Below are positions 7,599 through 16,086 of a DNA stretch of 64,000 bases, one piece after another. The position numbers were made by a program, and so were the translations under genes. Origin of the DNA: Gymnodinialimonas ceratoperidinii (lineage in GTDB: Bacteria > Pseudomonadota > Alphaproteobacteria > Rhodobacterales > Rhodobacteraceae); contig NZ_CP079194.1 of the NCBI RefSeq assembly GCF_019297855.1, positions 496,001-560,000 on the forward strand. Direction: 5' to 3'. The notes beneath the pieces are model-generated. The model ran no database searches. It worked only from the letters and a program-made list of their open reading frames with translations, and was not told where the DNA came from. The stretch's first letter is position 1, and every line of letters begins with the position of its first letter.

Positions 7599-8599
7599 CA
7601 CATAGCTTCCAGCGCGTCGCAAAGGCGGCCGGCGCCCTGACGGAACGGATCGGCGGTAGGCAGGCCCATGCGCTTCTCGATATCGGCGAGGCATTGCAGC
7701 GCCTCGTCCTCGCCCAGCGCGGCGGTGTTGACGGAGATACCCACAACCTCGGCCTTGGGGTTGGCGATGCGGGCCAGCGGCAGGGCGGTGTCGCGCAGTT
7801 GCTCCAGGGTCGGCAGCGAATAGGAGGGCAGGCCACGCATATGGGTGCGGGTCGGCTCGTGCGAGAGGATCAGCGCGTCGGGCTGGCCGCCGTGGATCAG
7901 CGCCATGGTGACGCCGGAATAGGAGACGTGGAACAGGCTGCCCTGGCCCTCGATCATGTCCCAGTGATCCTCGTCGTTGTCCGGGGTCAGCCATTCAACC
8001 GCGCCGGCCATGAAGTCGGCGATCACGGCGTCGAGCGGGACGCCGTCGCCGGTCACGAGGATGCCGGTCTGGCCGGTGGCGCGGAAGGAGGATTTCAACC
8101 CGCGCGCCTTCATTTCCTTGTCCATCGCCAGCGCCGTGTACATCTTGCCCGCCGAGCAGTCGGTGCCCACCGCGAGGCAGCGCTTGCCAGAGCGTTTCAC
8201 GCCATTGGCGATCGGGTAATCCACCGTGGGGATGCGCACGTCGTGCAGGGTGCGGCCGTATTCCTTGGCCACGGCCACGAGATCGGGCTCGTCGTTGAGC
8301 AGGTTGTGCAGGCCCGAGGCGATGTCGAAGCCCTCGGCCAACGCCTCGATCAGGACGCGCTTCCAGGAGCTGGAGATCACGCCGCCGCGGTTGGCCACGC
8401 CCACCACGAGGGTCTTTGCGCCCGACGCCTTGGCGCCGGCGAGGTCCATGTCGGCGACCTTCACATCGGCCTTGCAGCCGTCCATCCGGAACTGGCCGAT
8501 GACGTTGTCGGGCCGCCAGTCGCGGATGCCCTGGGCGACCTTCGCGGCCAGTTGGTCGGGCGCGTCACCCAGAAACAGAAGATACGGCGTGTCGATCAT
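7598..8599 (-). CDS. dgcN: DUF1611 protein, N-acetyltransferase DgcN
   Basis: A 333-aa DUF1611 protein. Members paired with DgcA have been described as D-glutamate N-acetyltransferases that start the D-glutamate degradation route. It has an N-terminal Rossmann-like half (KTLVVGVANRGGVISSSWKRVLIEAL) and a C-terminal P-loop-like half with GTDCSAGKMYTALAMDKEM. It is the first gene of the dgcN-dgcA unit and overlaps dgcA by one base. Downstream on the same strand are the esterase and a D-amino-acid transaminase, consistent with use of D-amino acids from peptidoglycan or marine organic matter. Older annotations give only DUF1611; the activity is inferred from family and context. Confidence 0.82.
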   Translation of the reverse strand: MIDTPYLLFLGDAPDQLAAKVAQGIRDWRPDNVIGQFRMDGCKADVKVADMDLAGAKASGAKTLVVGVANRGGVISSSWKRVLIEALAEGFDIASGLHNLLNDEPDLVAVAKEYGRTLHDVRIPTVDYPIANGVKRSGKRCLAVGTDCSAGKMYTALAMDKEMKARGLKSSFRATGQTGILVTGDGVPLDAVIADFMAGAVEWLTPDNDEDHWDMIEGQGSLFHVSYSGVTMALIHGGQPDALILSHEPTRTHMRGLPSYSLPTLEQLRDTALPLARIANPKAEVVGISVNTAALGEDEALQCLADIEKRMGLPTADPFRQGAGRLCDALEAM

Positions 8600-8749
8600 C
8601 GGAGAGGCCCTTTTTGCAGAATCCGTGTGCTTGGCGGCAAATTAACCGCAATCTAGCGCACGTACTGCGAAAAATGACCCGTGGCTAAGACCAATCGCGG
8701 GAGATCATCGCGCCAGCAGCGCGAGCTGCCGGAAAATTTTGCGTGATGC

Positions 8750-9100
8750 TCAGGCTTTCGACAGCAGGCCGGCGGGGCGGTTGTCGTCCTGCACGAAATC
8801 CACCGGAGCGGTGGTCGCCGTCGCCGTGTTGCGCTTGAAATCGTAGCGCATCAGGTCGCCATCCTCGGCAGAGGCCACGATCAACGCCTGATAGAGGTGG
8901 CGCGGCCCTTCGTAGATGTCGATCAACCCGCGAAGCCGCGGCGCGTCCTCCCGATCCAGCGCGAAGCCCGCGTCCGTCATCTCGATGATCGCGAAGGCCT
9001 CGTCGCCCACGTGAACGGAACGGGTCGCCCGCTTGCGTTTGCCATGGCGTTGCGCGGCGGCAAGCTGTTCGCGGAGTTCTTTCGGTAGATATTCAGTCAT
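8750..9100 (-). CDS. Conserved hypothetical protein, 116 aa
   Basis: A small soluble protein with no signal peptide or membrane segment. A basic stretch (RHGKRKRATRSV) follows an amphipathic start (TEYLPKELREQLAAAQ). The middle contains a compact alternating segment (VGDEAFAIIEMTDAGFALD and DIYEGPRHLYQALIVAS) that looks like a small beta-rich domain. I do not recognise the family. The codon pattern fits the neighbours, and the ATG at 9100 is preceded by a purine-rich stretch. It is transcribed divergently from the hydroquinone reductase gene across a 282-base gap. No function can be inferred from context. Confidence 0.7.
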   Translation of the reverse strand: MTEYLPKELREQLAAAQRHGKRKRATRSVHVGDEAFAIIEMTDAGFALDREDAPRLRGLIDIYEGPRHLYQALIVASAEDGDLMRYDFKRNTATATTAPVDFVQDDNRPAGLLSKA

Positions 9101-9382
9101 CGGACCCTCTGACCCTTGAGTCGGCGCATATCGTCACCGTGACGGAGTTTCATGTCAGGTCAATGACGGATCTTGGCGTCACGGCCCGCGGCAAGGCGAC
9201 TCTGGGGCCATAAGCTTAACATTTACTTAGCCAAACGGGCAAATCGGCCCCTCGGGATGTTCTACAAGAACGCAGTGTTTCCGGGATATGTGCGCCGATG
9301 CGGCCCCCTCCCTGCGCAGAGACGCGTGGTCGGAGGGGCAGCGCCGCCCTACCTGTCTGACAACTGGATTTAGGAGGAAGAC

Positions 9383-10372
9383 ATGGGTCTCTTGGTAGAC
9401 GGCGAATGGCAGGACAAGTGGTATGACACCGGCAAGACCGGCGGTGCCTTCAAGCGCAGCGAATCGCAGTTTCGCAACTGGATCACCGCCGACGGCAGTG
9501 CCGGGCCGAGCGGTGAGGGGGGCTTCAAGGCCGAGAGCGGGCGCTATCACCTCTACGTCAGCCATGCCTGCCCCTGGGCCAACCGCACGCTGATCTTCCG
9601 CGAGCTGAAGGACCTCGCGCCACATATCGATATCTCGGTCGTGCACCCCGAGATGTTGGGCGAGGGCTGGACCTTCGATACGGATTTCGAGGGCGCCACG
9701 GGCGATACCCTCTACGGCCTGCCCTATGCCCGCGATCTCTATATTCGCGCGCAGCCCGACGTGACCACCCGCGTCACCGTGCCGATCCTCTGGGACAAGC
9801 AGCGTGAGACCATCGTCTCGAACGAATCCGCCGAGATCATCCGCATGTTCAACAGCGCCTTCAACGGGATCACCGGCAATACCGACGATTACTACCCCGA
9901 GCCGCTGCGGGACCGCATCGACGAGATCAACGCCCGCGTCTATTCCGAGGTCAACAACGGCGTCTACAAGGCCGGTTTCGCCACCTCGCAGGAGGCCTAC
10001 GACAAGGCGGTTCACACGCTCTTCGACGCGCTCGACTGGCTGGAGGGTCTGCTCTCGAAGCGCCGCTACCTCGCGGGCGACCGCGTGACCGAGGCCGATT
10101 GGCGGCTCTTCACCACGCTGGTGCGCTTCGATCTGGTCTACCACCTGCACTTCAAGTGCAACCGCCACCGGATCGTGGATTACCCCAACCTCTGGGCCTA
10201 CACGCGCGAGCTCTATCAATGGCCGGGCGTGGCCGGGCAGGTGAACTTCGACCACATCGTGCGCCACTACCACTACAGCCACGACACGATTAACCCGCAT
10301 CGGATCATTCCGATCAACCCGGTGATCGACTGGCATGAACCCCATGGTCGAGACGCATTGCTTGCGGCGTGA
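9383..10372 (+). CDS. Glutathionyl-hydroquinone reductase (Xi-class GST, YqjG/ECM4 type)
   Basis: A 329-aa Xi-class glutathione transferase that reduces glutathionyl-hydroquinones back to hydroquinones using a second glutathione. The family-specific active-site motif CPWA is present in SHACPWANRTLIF. The N-terminal WITADGSAGPSG and the C-terminal helical domain (RYLAGDRVTEADWRLFTTL, FKCNRHRI) match the family, whose usual length is 310-330 aa. AGGAGG precedes the ATG. The next gene, cobC, starts 21 bases after the stop, so the three genes up to cbiB may be cotranscribed, although they are functionally unrelated. Confidence 0.92.
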   Translation: MGLLVDGEWQDKWYDTGKTGGAFKRSESQFRNWITADGSAGPSGEGGFKAESGRYHLYVSHACPWANRTLIFRELKDLAPHIDISVVHPEMLGEGWTFDTDFEGATGDTLYGLPYARDLYIRAQPDVTTRVTVPILWDKQRETIVSNESAEIIRMFNSAFNGITGNTDDYYPEPLRDRIDEINARVYSEVNNGVYKAGFATSQEAYDKAVHTLFDALDWLEGLLSKRRYLAGDRVTEADWRLFTTLVRFDLVYHLHFKCNRHRIVDYPNLWAYTRELYQWPGVAGQVNFDHIVRHYHYSHDTINPHRIIPINPVIDWHEPHGRDALLAA

Positions 10373-10393
10373 ATTTCCGCTTCAACGGAGCCT

Positions 10394-11392
10394 ATGAGCG
10401 CCTCCGTTTCCGATACCGACCGCCGTGGTCCTCCTCGCAAGCGCGACCACGGCGGCGGGCTGGATGCCGCCGCCGCCCGTTTCGGCGGCACACCGCACGA
10501 TTGGCTGGACCTTTCGACGGGGATCAACCCCGTGCCCTACCCGTTGGGCGACATCTCGGCGGAGGCGTGGCACCGCCTGCCCGGTGACGGCGCGATGGAG
10601 GATCTTCTCCACGCCGCCCGCACCTTCTGGAACGTGCCGGAGACGGCCGAGATCATCGCCGCCGCCGGGGCCTCTCCCCTCATCTCTCTGATGCCCGAAC
10701 TCGCCGGCGGGCAACCCGCCCATATCCCCGCGCCGACCTATAACGAACACGCCGCCGCCTTCGCCGCGCGCGGGCAGGGGCAGCCCTTCGATGATCCCGC
10801 GCATCCGGTCCATGTCTACGTCCACCCCAACAATCCCGATGGTCGGCTCTGGCCCGACGCCGCGGGCCGTGCGCTCACCGTGATTGACGAGAGCTTCTGC
10901 GACGTCACCCCCGAGGCCAGCCAGATCGCCCGCACGGCGAAGCCCGGCACCGTGGTGTTGAAGAGTTTCGGAAAATTCTGGGGGCTCGCCGGTCTCCGCC
11001 TCGGCTTTGCCATCGCCCACCCCGATACGCTCCGCAACACCGCCACCGGCGTGCCTCTGTCCGAACTGATGGGGCCGTGGACCGTCTCCGGCCCGGCGCT
11101 GGAGGTCGGCGCCCGCGCCCTCCGCGATACCGCCTGGGCCGAGGCGACCCGCACCCGGCTGGCCGCAGACGCAGCCCGGCTCGACGCGCTGATCCAGCGG
11201 ACCGGGGCGACATCTGTCGGCGGCACCACGCTCTTTCGCACCTACGCGATGCCGGACCGCGCCGCCCAATGGCAGGAGCAGCTTGCGCGCCATCATATCT
11301 GGTCCCGCATCTTCCCCTATTCGGACACTTGGCTGCGTCTCGGCCTGCCGGGATCCGAGCGCGACTGGGCCCGGCTGGAGGCCGCCCTGTGA
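10394..11392 (+). CDS. cobC: Threonine-phosphate decarboxylase for cobalamin synthesis (CobC; CobD in Salmonella naming)
   Basis: PLP-dependent class I/II aminotransferase-fold enzyme of 332 aa. It decarboxylates L-threonine O-3-phosphate to (R)-1-amino-2-propanol phosphate, the linker of the cobalamin lower loop. Family marks are the N-terminal HGGGLDAAAARFGG and LDLSTGINPVPYP, the mid-domain HPNNPDGRLW, and the PLP lysine in LKSFGKFWGLAGLRLGF. The stop overlaps the next start as GTGA, coupling it to cbiB, whose enzyme uses its product. Naming is confusing in this pathway: cobC follows Pseudomonas denitrificans usage. No cobalamin riboswitch fits into the 21-base gap upstream. Confidence 0.9.
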   Translation: MSASVSDTDRRGPPRKRDHGGGLDAAAARFGGTPHDWLDLSTGINPVPYPLGDISAEAWHRLPGDGAMEDLLHAARTFWNVPETAEIIAAAGASPLISLMPELAGGQPAHIPAPTYNEHAAAFAARGQGQPFDDPAHPVHVYVHPNNPDGRLWPDAAGRALTVIDESFCDVTPEASQIARTAKPGTVVLKSFGKFWGLAGLRLGFAIAHPDTLRNTATGVPLSELMGPWTVSGPALEVGARALRDTAWAEATRTRLAADAARLDALIQRTGATSVGGTTLFRTYAMPDRAAQWQEQLARHHIWSRIFPYSDTWLRLGLPGSERDWARLEAAL

Positions 11393-12309
11393 ACGACACC
11401 GCCCCCCTGCTTCTCGCGGCCCTCCTCCTCGACGCCGCACTGGGGGAGCCGCGCTGGCTCTGGTCCCGCATCCCCCATCCGGCGGTGCTGATGGGCCGCC
11501 TCATCGACGCCTGCGACAAGCGCTTCAACCGAGGTGACGCGCAGGAGCGACGGCGCAACGGCATCCTCACAATGACGGGCCTCGGCCTTGGCGCAATCGC
11601 CCTGGGTGCCCTCATCGCGGCCCTTCCCCTGGGCTGGCTCTGGCAGATCCTCATCGCCGCCGCGCTGCTGGCGCAACGCTCCCTCGTCGATCATGTGGAG
11701 GCCGTCGCCATCGGCCTGCGCCGCTCGCTGGATCACGGCAAACGCGCCGTCGCGATGATCGTCGGGCGCGATACCGGCCCCCTCGACGAGGCCGCCGTCG
11801 CCCGCGCCGCGATCGAGAGCGCGGCCGAGAATGTCTCGGACGGCGTCATCGCCCCGGCCTTCTGGTTCCTCCTCGGCGGGTTGCCCGGGCTACTCTTATA
11901 CAAGATCGCAAACACCGCCGATTCCATGATCGGCCACCGCACGCCCCGGCACGAGGCTTTCGGCTGGGCCGCCGCCCGCTTCGACGATCTGCTGAACTAC
12001 ATCCCCGCACGCCTCACCGCGCTTTTCATTGCCGTCTGGCACGGCGCCGCCCCCCTGCGCTGCGCTTGGGAAGACGGCGAAAAGCACCGCTCCGTCAACG
12101 CAGGCTGGCCCGAAGCCGCCATGGCCGCCGCCCTCAACCTCTCCCTCTCCGGCCCCCGCGCTTACGACGGAGAAATGACTTCCGACCCCGCCCTCAACCC
12201 CAAAGCCCCCCGCAACGCCACCGCCGGAGACATAACCGCCGCCGTCCGCGTCCTCTGGCAAGTCTGGATTGTGGGGGTGGCTGGAGTGGCTGTTTTGGCG
12301 ATGGCTTAG
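11389..12309 (+). CDS. cbiB: Adenosylcobinamide-phosphate synthase CbiB (CobD in aerobic nomenclature)
   Basis: Integral membrane protein of 306 aa that attaches aminopropanol (phosphate) to adenosylcobyric acid. It starts at a GTG overlapping the cobC stop. Family motifs are DAALGEPRWLWSRIPHPAVLMG near the N-terminus, AIESAAENVSDGVIAPAFWF, LYKIANTADSMIGH and FGWAAARFDDLLNYIPARLTA, then the terminal AAALNLSLSGPRAYDG. Several hydrophobic helices are visible, for example around residues 55-95 and at the C-terminus. The preceding gene makes its substrate, so this is a two-gene functional unit; the rest of the B12 pathway lies outside the window. Confidence 0.92.
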   Translation: MNDTAPLLLAALLLDAALGEPRWLWSRIPHPAVLMGRLIDACDKRFNRGDAQERRRNGILTMTGLGLGAIALGALIAALPLGWLWQILIAAALLAQRSLVDHVEAVAIGLRRSLDHGKRAVAMIVGRDTGPLDEAAVARAAIESAAENVSDGVIAPAFWFLLGGLPGLLLYKIANTADSMIGHRTPRHEAFGWAAARFDDLLNYIPARLTALFIAVWHGAAPLRCAWEDGEKHRSVNAGWPEAAMAAALNLSLSGPRAYDGEMTSDPALNPKAPRNATAGDITAAVRVLWQVWIVGVAGVAVLAMA

Positions 12310-12619
12310 GGCGGCGAGTCGCAGTTCTTATGCAAGAATTCGCTCTAAGAGGGTCGAACTGCTTCCCGTCTACGATACGCGGAATTTGTAGGTCGCGCTG
12401 GGCATCGAATCTTCGCGATTGGCTTCAAAAGGATAGATCTCGAGTTGAACTGAGAGACTGCGAGGTCTTGCAAGGTAGAAGGGATGGTTGGGATACACCG
12501 GTTGCACAGTCGCTCGAAACAAACATCCTCCCAAACCCGCCCAAGTAGCTGCCTAATCCATACGACCGCTAAATCGGCCCAACGGGCTATCACATTACTT
12601 GCTAAATCTGAAGGGAGAA
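12310..12619. other. Gene-poor spacer downstream of tRNA-Thr
   Basis: This 310-base stretch between cbiB and the tRNA shows no convincing gene on either strand. It is visibly richer in A and T than its neighbours. Short open frames here (for example 12345-12593 minus) have no recognisable family and a composition unlike the surrounding genes. It lies on the 3' side of the tRNA, where integrated elements often leave remnants. I found no integrase piece and no repeat of the tRNA 3' end. Confidence 0.5.
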
Positions 12620-12695
12620 TGGTGCCTCAAGAGGGACTCGAACCCCCGACCTTGTCCTTACGAAGGACCTGCTCTACCAGCTGAGCTATTGAGGC
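12620..12695 (-). tRNA. tRNA-Thr (anticodon CGU)
   Basis: On the minus strand the sequence folds as a complete 76-base tRNA. The 7-bp acceptor stem GCCTCAA/TTGAGGC is followed by discriminator A and an encoded CCA. The D arm contains AGCTCAGCTGGTAGAGC, the anticodon loop is TTCGTAA (CGT at positions 34-36), and the T loop is GGTTCGAGTCC. The anticodon CGT reads ACG, hence threonine. A degenerate copy of a tRNA 5' half lies about 80 bases upstream in the same orientation. Confidence 0.95.
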
Positions 12696-12777
12696 GTAGC
12701 GGGCCCTGCAATGGGCCTACCAATTCTTATCATTTGCCGCGAACGCTTCGGTTTTGCAAGCCATTCCCGGGCGGACC

Positions 12778-12821
12778 CGCTACTTACGAATGACGTGCTC
12801 TACCAGCTGAGCTACAGCGGC
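12778..12821 (-). pseudogene. Degenerate 5' half of a threonine tRNA-like gene
   Basis: On the minus strand from 12821 the sequence reads GCCGCTGTAGCTCAGCTGG, then TAGAGCACGTCATTCGTAAG. This is a plausible acceptor 5' strand, a full D arm identical to that of the intact tRNA-Thr, and an anticodon arm with the same TTCGTAA loop. The anticodon stem does not close, and no variable loop, T arm or 3' acceptor strand follows. It sits upstream of, and in the same orientation as, the intact tRNA-Thr(CGU). Its acceptor strand differs (GCCGCT against GCCTCA), so it is not a simple duplication of the neighbour. Confidence 0.7.
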
Positions 12822-12865
12822 GTACCGGGCGCGCTCTTAGCAAGGCGCGCGGCTGTTGAATAGTC

Positions 12866-14422
12866 CTAATTTCGCGAGAGGGCGGGTTCGGTTTCGGGTT
12901 CGGGTTCCGGGGCGGGCTCTGCCACTTCTGCGTCGTCGGTCTCCGAATAGGCGGTCGATGGCGTGGCCTCTGGTGCGAAGCCATTGGGGGCGGGTGATTC
13001 TTCCTGGATCACGTCGGCCTCGTCCTCTTCGGTGCTGCGATCCTCCAAAGCGCCGACGATCAACGGCAGCATTTGGGTCGGACCCGCGAGGGAGGCTTGG
13101 GACTGCTGGGCCTCTGCCCATTCCAGCGTATCGAAGCTTTCGCAGTTGGCGCAGACCGGCGTCCAATCCTCGTGCACATGGCCGCAGTTGCTGCACATCC
13201 ACTGGTTGCCGCGCGGAGCGGTCACGGCGCGGGCAAGCCAGCCGCGCACGACCCGGTCGGGAGAGCCCTCACCGCGTTCCACGGCAGCCATGATGGTGAG
13301 CGAGCGCGCGGTGGGCGAAGTCTCGGCCAGATCGCCGAGCGCCTTGCGGGCGGCGGGGAAATCCTCGTTCGCGATCTGCAGCTCTGCTTCCAGCATCTGC
13401 ACTTCGGGGTGACCCGGATGCTTGCCGAGGAGCGGGCGGAAGCGACGCAGGCGCAGAGCAGGGGTCTCGTCCGGCTCGATCAGCGCGAAGGCAGCGGCGA
13501 GGTCCGGATGCGGCGCCTGATCCCATGCCTTGCGGATCGTTTTCGCAGCCTGACGCTTGTTGCCGGCCTCCACCGCGATCCGGGCGGACATGACGGCGGC
13601 GGGCACGAGACCGGGAGCGAGGCGATTGGCTTCTGCCACGTCGCGGGTAGCCGTCTGGACCTGTCCTTCTGCCATGGCATCACGGGCATGGGCAAGCGCC
13701 AGGACGGCGTCGCGGCGGCGGTGCAGATCGCGCGGCACATTGCCGGCCTTCAGCGCAGCGGCCAGCGTCGTGCGCGCGCCTTGCCAGTCTTCATTGCGGG
13801 ACTGCAGCGACAGCAGAGTCGTTTGCACGTCGGCGTTCTTCGGGCGCAGCACCAGGGCCTTCTCGGCGAGCTTCAGGGCGGTGTCGGTGTCCCCCTCTTC
13901 CAGTTTCTGCTTCATCAGGCCGCGCACCCCGACAAAGCGCGTGCGGTCGTCCGTGACCATGTCCTTGAAGGTCTCGGTCGCGAGGGCACGGTCGCCTACC
14001 AGTTCAGCACCCTGCGCCTTGACGATGTTGGTCAGTTCCGGCCGCCGCAGGTACTTGCCCGCACGTTCCGCCTTGCGGATTGCCAAGCGGCCTTCACCAG
14101 CGGCCAGGGCCATCATGCCTTCGCCAAGCGCCTCGTATCCCTTGCGCTCGGACCGACGGTCGAAATAGCGGCTCACGGCGGTCTCATCGCCGTTCAGGAA
14201 GCGCAGGGTGGCGACAAGAAGGCCGACGATCTTGAAGAGGATCCAGACGGCGAGCAGCAGGATCAGCGCGCCCACGACCGCAAGGAAGGGCGTGATCACG
14301 TACTCGCGTCCGAGAACGATGAGCACTCCAAGGTTATCCAGCGCCGTCAGATAGGTGATCCCGAAGACCACTCCGACAACGACGAGAATGAAGACCATGA
14401 TTTTGAGCAGCGACCAGAGCAT
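12866..14422 (-). CDS. hemY: HemY-type TPR membrane protein with rubredoxin-like C-terminal zinc ribbon
   Basis: A 518-aa inner-membrane protein of the proteobacterial HemY_N/TPR family, found beside heme genes though its biochemical role is unsettled. Two membrane helices lie at about residues 5-28 and 42-70 (ITPFLAVVGALILLLAVWIL), followed by tetratricopeptide-like helical repeats. Near residue 405 is a four-cysteine motif, CSNC-x14-CANC, inside WMCSNCGHVHEDWTPVCANC, followed by FDTLEW. It closely resembles the rubredoxin-like domain that ends LapB. The tail is Glu/Pro-rich and probably disordered. The gene follows mic60 by 42 bases on the minus strand and should be cotranscribed with mic60 and hemD. 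Confidence 0.88.
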   Translation of the reverse strand: MLWSLLKIMVFILVVVGVVFGITYLTALDNLGVLIVLGREYVITPFLAVVGALILLLAVWILFKIVGLLVATLRFLNGDETAVSRYFDRRSERKGYEALGEGMMALAAGEGRLAIRKAERAGKYLRRPELTNIVKAQGAELVGDRALATETFKDMVTDDRTRFVGVRGLMKQKLEEGDTDTALKLAEKALVLRPKNADVQTTLLSLQSRNEDWQGARTTLAAALKAGNVPRDLHRRRDAVLALAHARDAMAEGQVQTATRDVAEANRLAPGLVPAAVMSARIAVEAGNKRQAAKTIRKAWDQAPHPDLAAAFALIEPDETPALRLRRFRPLLGKHPGHPEVQMLEAELQIANEDFPAARKALGDLAETSPTARSLTIMAAVERGEGSPDRVVRGWLARAVTAPRGNQWMCSNCGHVHEDWTPVCANCESFDTLEWAEAQQSQASLAGPTQMLPLIVGALEDRSTEEDEADVIQEESPAPNGFAPEATPSTAYSETDDAEVAEPAPEPEPETEPALSRN

Positions 14423-14464
14423 TCGGCGCGATCCTTCGTTTGGCCCCGCAGGGGGCGGAGCCTA

Positions 14465-15985
14465 TTAGTTGTTCAGCGTGGCGGACAGGTCCGCCAGCGC
14501 GTCGTCAGCAGCGACACGGGCCTCGGCCTGCGCGATCCATTCGTCGAACGCGGCCTGTGCGCCCTCGGGCAGGGTGGCGATTTCGGACAATGCGCCGTCG
14601 ATGTCGCCGGCACCCACAGCGGCTTCGGCGCGGCTGAGGACGGCATCTGGGTCGTCGCCATCGCGGGGCTCGACAGAGCGGCCGCCGATTTGTCCCATGA
14701 AGAAGGCGCCGACACGGTCGGTGGCGCTGTCGCCCGCGGTTTCGCGCAGGGCGATGGGCAGGGCGGCGCGTGCAGAGGCCGGGAACGACGCCTGCAGTTC
14801 ATCGATCGTCGGCACACCGGTTTCCGCGGCCGCCTGCAGCGCCTCGGGCGCTTCGACAGGCAGATCGGACAGAGCGTCGGCGAAGGGGCCACCGGCTGCC
14901 ATCGCGATCTGTACGCGGCTCAGCGCGGCCTGCGCCTGGGTCGCCTCGGCCGTTGCGGCGGCGCGGGCTTCTGCCTCTGCAATCGCGGCCTGTGCGGCTT
15001 CCGCGGCGGCTTGCAGTTCTGCGGCGGCGGCGGCTTGCGAGGCTTCTGCAGCCGCGACCGCTTCGGCGGCGGCGGCTCGTTCCTCCGCCACGCGGGCTTC
15101 GAGTGTTTCGACAACTTCGCTGAGGGCAGCCGTATCAGCCGCCACATCGCCGGTGATGACGGGGCGTTCTTCCAGCGCAACGACGCGCGCGGTCAAGTCG
15201 TCGACCGTTTCACTCAGCGCCGAGAGGTTGCTGGCCACTTCGGCCGTGGCACCCTCGACACCGGAGAGATCCACCTCGGGGAGGGCCGGCGGCTCGGCCG
15301 AGGCAAGGGCGTCGACCTCGCTTTGCAAGGCGCTGATCGTGCCCTGCTGCGCTTCGATGGCGGACAACGCCTCGGCGAGTTCCGCGTCAGCGGCAGTCGT
15401 GTCGTTCAGGGTGACGAGGCCCAGGTAAGCCGCGCCAAAGCCCATCGCGGCGGCAACGACACCGCCAAGAAGCAATGCGCCAATGCCGGGACCCCGCTTT
15501 TGCACCACGGGCGTCGGCGCGGGTACAGGCGTCGGGGGAGTGGGCGACGAGTCGGCAGACCCGCTGCTTTTCGATGTCGTGGTGGTGGTCGTGCTGGCTC
15601 CGGAAGCGGCGGGGCCTGCTCCGGACGTCTCCTTCGAGGACTTCGCGCTGGACCCGCTGGACGATGTGCCCTGCGACGAGGCGGTTTTTGCAGATGAGCC
15701 CTTGGCGCTCGCAGGCTTACGCTTGGTATCGACCTTTTCGGTCTTCTGCGGGTCGTCAGATTTCGGCTCTGCCGCTGTCGTATCACCGGGCTTCACGGTG
15801 ACGCTGTCGTCGGCAGAGGGCGTTGCGGCAATTGTGTCATCGCCGAGACTGTCGTTCCCGACGACAACCGTATCGCCACCCATTTCGCCGGCGCCGCTCA
15901 TGGTGGTTTCCGCGTCATTCTCCGGCGTGATGGTCGCGTCCTGAGATTTCTGGCGCCCCGAACGGGTCGACGATTTTTTCGCCAT
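14465..15985 (-). CDS. Alphaproteobacterial Mic60/mitofilin-like protein (COG4223)
   Basis: A 506-aa membrane-anchored protein. Residues 1-165 are a low-complexity Ser/Thr/Ala-rich cytoplasmic tail. One transmembrane helix lies at about 167-193 (GALLLGGVVAAAMGFGAAYL). An Ala/Glu-rich coiled coil follows to about 350, and then a C-terminal mitofilin-like domain. This is the architecture of alphaproteobacterial Mic60, the homologue of the mitochondrial cristae-junction protein, implicated in intracytoplasmic membrane shaping and outer-membrane contact. Location beside hemY and hemD is characteristic and is the strongest argument, because the sequence itself is composition-biased. It starts at ATG 15985, about 100 bases after the hemD stop. 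Confidence 0.85.
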   Translation of the reverse strand: MAKKSSTRSGRQKSQDATITPENDAETTMSGAGEMGGDTVVVGNDSLGDDTIAATPSADDSVTVKPGDTTAAEPKSDDPQKTEKVDTKRKPASAKGSSAKTASSQGTSSSGSSAKSSKETSGAGPAASGASTTTTTTSKSSGSADSSPTPPTPVPAPTPVVQKRGPGIGALLLGGVVAAAMGFGAAYLGLVTLNDTTAADAELAEALSAIEAQQGTISALQSEVDALASAEPPALPEVDLSGVEGATAEVASNLSALSETVDDLTARVVALEERPVITGDVAADTAALSEVVETLEARVAEERAAAAEAVAAAEASQAAAAAELQAAAEAAQAAIAEAEARAAATAEATQAQAALSRVQIAMAAGGPFADALSDLPVEAPEALQAAAETGVPTIDELQASFPASARAALPIALRETAGDSATDRVGAFFMGQIGGRSVEPRDGDDPDAVLSRAEAAVGAGDIDGALSEIATLPEGAQAAFDEWIAQAEARVAADDALADLSATLNN

Positions 15986-16086
15986 GGATAGCGGCCCCCT
16001 GATAAATTTGTTTCTTGTTTGCCTACTTAGCGCGGTGAAAGAGCCGAGTCAGCCCGGACCAAGCTGCCATGACGCCGCGGATGCTA

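Noticed and set aside
9216..9230. Third CtrA-like site TTAAC-N6-TTAG
   Set aside because: The second half site has a mismatch and no CtrA-linked gene is adjacent.
10373..10393. Cobalamin riboswitch before cobC
   Set aside because: Only 21 bases separate the preceding gene from cobC, far too few for the element.
12345..12593. 82-codon minus-strand frame in the spacer after cbiB
   Set aside because: No family, unusual composition, no ribosome-binding site; kept only as part of the gene-free spacer.
12484..12684. Plus-strand open frame with PQEGLEPPTLSLRRTCSTS
   Set aside because: This is the well-known spurious protein read from the antisense strand of a tRNA gene; it lies across tRNA-Thr.
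13073..15697. 874-codon open frame on the plus strand
   Set aside because: It lies opposite hemY and mic60, has no recognisable domain, and arises from the GC-rich codon bias of the true genes.
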